Assembly: GCF_025147485.1 (NCBI RefSeq)
Contig: NZ_CP102263.1
Coordinates: 3,361,501-3,425,500 of the forward strand
Length of the DNA stretch: 64,000 nucleotides
From: Bacteroides uniformis
Lineage (GTDB): Bacteria > Bacteroidota > Bacteroidia > Bacteroidales > Bacteroidaceae
Reading direction: 5' to 3'
Shown here: one piece after another, positions 63,196 to 64,000 of the stretch
How positions within the stretch are numbered: position 1 is the first letter of the stretch
How the letters are laid out: each line of letters opens with the position of its first letter
Made by a program: the position numbers and the translations under genes
Notes under the pieces: model-generated
Database searches by the model: none
Told to the model about the DNA's origin: nothing
What the model saw: only the letters and a program-made list of their open reading frames with translations

Positions 63196-63683
63196 ATGAG
63201 AAATATTGATTTTAATAAATACCAATCAGCTCTAATCATAGGAAATGGATTTGATTTAAGTTTAGGTTTATCCACAAGCTATATGGACTTTGTGAATAGT
63301 GATGAATTTCAAATCTTGCTGAATATGCAAAATCAATTAGCTATCTATTTAAAAGTAAATGCTGAATTACAAAACTGGATTGATATAGAAAATGAGTTAA
63401 AGCTTTATTCGAAAAATGAAGATAATGCAAAATTCAAAACTGAGTATGAGGCTTTATGTAAACAATTAGTTGTTTATATTAATAATATTGATTATTCAAG
63501 TATAAATAAGAATTCTAAAGCTTATGAAGTACTTACAAATTTGTCTTCAACAAAAAACAATATTATTTTAGATTTTAATTATACTGCATCAACAAGGCTG
63601 ATATTAAAGCAATGTGGGCTATCTGACGAGGATATAGATAATAGATTAATAAAAGTTCATGGAGAAGCATCTGGAAAATCCAG
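63196..63683 (+). pseudogene. AbiH-like abortive infection gene, interrupted by IS21-type element
   Basis: About 162 native residues from ATG 63196 (MRNIDFNKYQSALIIGNGF). The opening ALIIGNGFDLSLGLSTSY and the later ILDFNYTASTRLI and KVHGEASGKS fit the AbiH family, usually over 250 residues, of predicted nucleotide-binding antiphage proteins. The frame then enters IS sequence and stops at 63729. A -7-like box TATTTTTG lies at 63173. The rest of the gene, if kept, lies beyond the window on the far side of the IS. Cargo of the tRNA-Gly element. Confidence 0.8.
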
Positions 63684-64000
63684 TGTAAGCTGCCCCCTAA
63701 AACCAAGCGATTCTGCCCCCTTGTGCTAAAATAATCCTACCCCCTTGATTCCAATATAAAAATACCCCTGCTTGGCAATGCCCGGCAGGGGATTTTTCGT
63801 AGATTTGATTCCCGTCTTGACCGGTGGGATAAAATCATTTCTACTATGACAACAAAGATAGCAAACATCCTCCAATGTTACGCATTGGGGATGGGGATAA
63901 AGCAGATAAGCAGGAGCTTTGAGCTTTCCCGCAACACGGTGCGCAGATATGTGCGCCTGTTTCAAGAGTGTGGTATACCGATAAAGGAGTTGGCCGCCAT
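63684..64000 (+). mobile_element. IS21-family element, left end and start of istA
   Basis: The element appears to begin TGTAAGCTGCCCCC at 63684 and shows repeated end motifs (GCCCCCTAAAA, GCCCCCTTG, ACCCCCTTG), as IS21 elements carry multiple terminal repeats. A hairpin CCCCTGC/GCAGGGG (63765-63791) lies before the gene. ATG 63846 opens istA: ILQCYALGMGIKQISRSFEL, SRNTVRRYVRLF, an N-terminal helix-turn-helix of the transposase, and the frame is open to the window's end. Confidence 0.82.
63846..64000 (+). CDS. istA: IS21-family transposase IstA, 5' part
   Basis: 51 complete codons are visible. The helix-turn-helix (GIKQISRSFELSRNTVRRYV) that binds the IS ends is present; the catalytic DDE domain lies beyond the window, where istB should also follow. 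Confidence 0.8.
   Translation, partial: MTTKIANILQCYALGMGIKQISRSFELSRNTVRRYVRLFQECGIPIKELAA

Overview
The window looks like a Bacteroides (or close Bacteroidales) chromosome. It has outer-membrane lipoproteins and TonB-dependent receptors of Bacteroidetes type, Mfa/Fim-type fimbrillins, DUF3408/ParA conjugative-element genes, several Bacteroides-type tyrosine recombinases, and repeated promoters of the form TTTG-N19-21-TAnnTTTG in place of -35/-10 boxes. Species cannot be fixed from this sequence.

Layout. (1) 1-9990: a vitamin B12 capture and import operon: PKD-type surface protein (5' end cut off), beta-solenoid lipoprotein, BtuG-like propeller lipoprotein, BtuB-like receptor, BtuF, BtuC, BtuD and a Cys-rich DUF2284 protein. 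(2) 10.0-37.6 kb: a scarred island. It holds a conjugative-element remnant (two DUF3408 proteins, ParA), the 5' part of a group II intron, an in-frame fusion of a SusC N-terminus to a TOPRIM protein, an outer-membrane operon (TonB receptor, DUF4876 lipoprotein, DUF6850 barrel, three tandem caspase/gingipain-like peptidase-HEAT proteins), IS256 and IS1182-type fragments, a 3'-truncated Type IIG restriction-modification gene, two HTH genes (one with an in-frame stop) and two integrases. (3) 37.6-43.3 kb: the 3' stub of another recombinase, a 24-bp inverted-repeat-bounded invertible promoter (OFF as drawn), and a four-gene fimbrial operon. (4) 43.4-44.8 kb: a zeta-like kinase with a small upstream partner, followed 3 nt later by a PduO-type cobalamin adenosyltransferase. 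(5) 44.8-51.1 kb: nicotinate phosphoribosyltransferase and a TolC/HlyD/fused-permease efflux operon. (6) 51.2-61.6 kb: cobinamide salvage and lower-ligand assembly (cobQ, cobD-type, cbiB; divergent cobU-cobT-cobS-cobC) with two TPR histidine kinases in the middle, the second with a degenerate ATPase domain. (7) 61.7-64.0 kb: tRNA-Gly(CCC), a tyrosine integrase next to it, and an AbiH-like defence gene cut by an IS21-family element that runs off the window.

How it fits together. Regions 1, 4 and 6 form a corrinoid economy: capture at the surface, import, adenosylation, amidation and nucleotide-loop attachment. No corrin-ring synthesis genes are seen here. The two most interesting stretches are the peptidase-HEAT uptake operon (16.7-29.0 kb), which may be an undescribed surface proteolysis and uptake system, and the fimbrial switch whose neighbouring recombinase is reduced to a stub.
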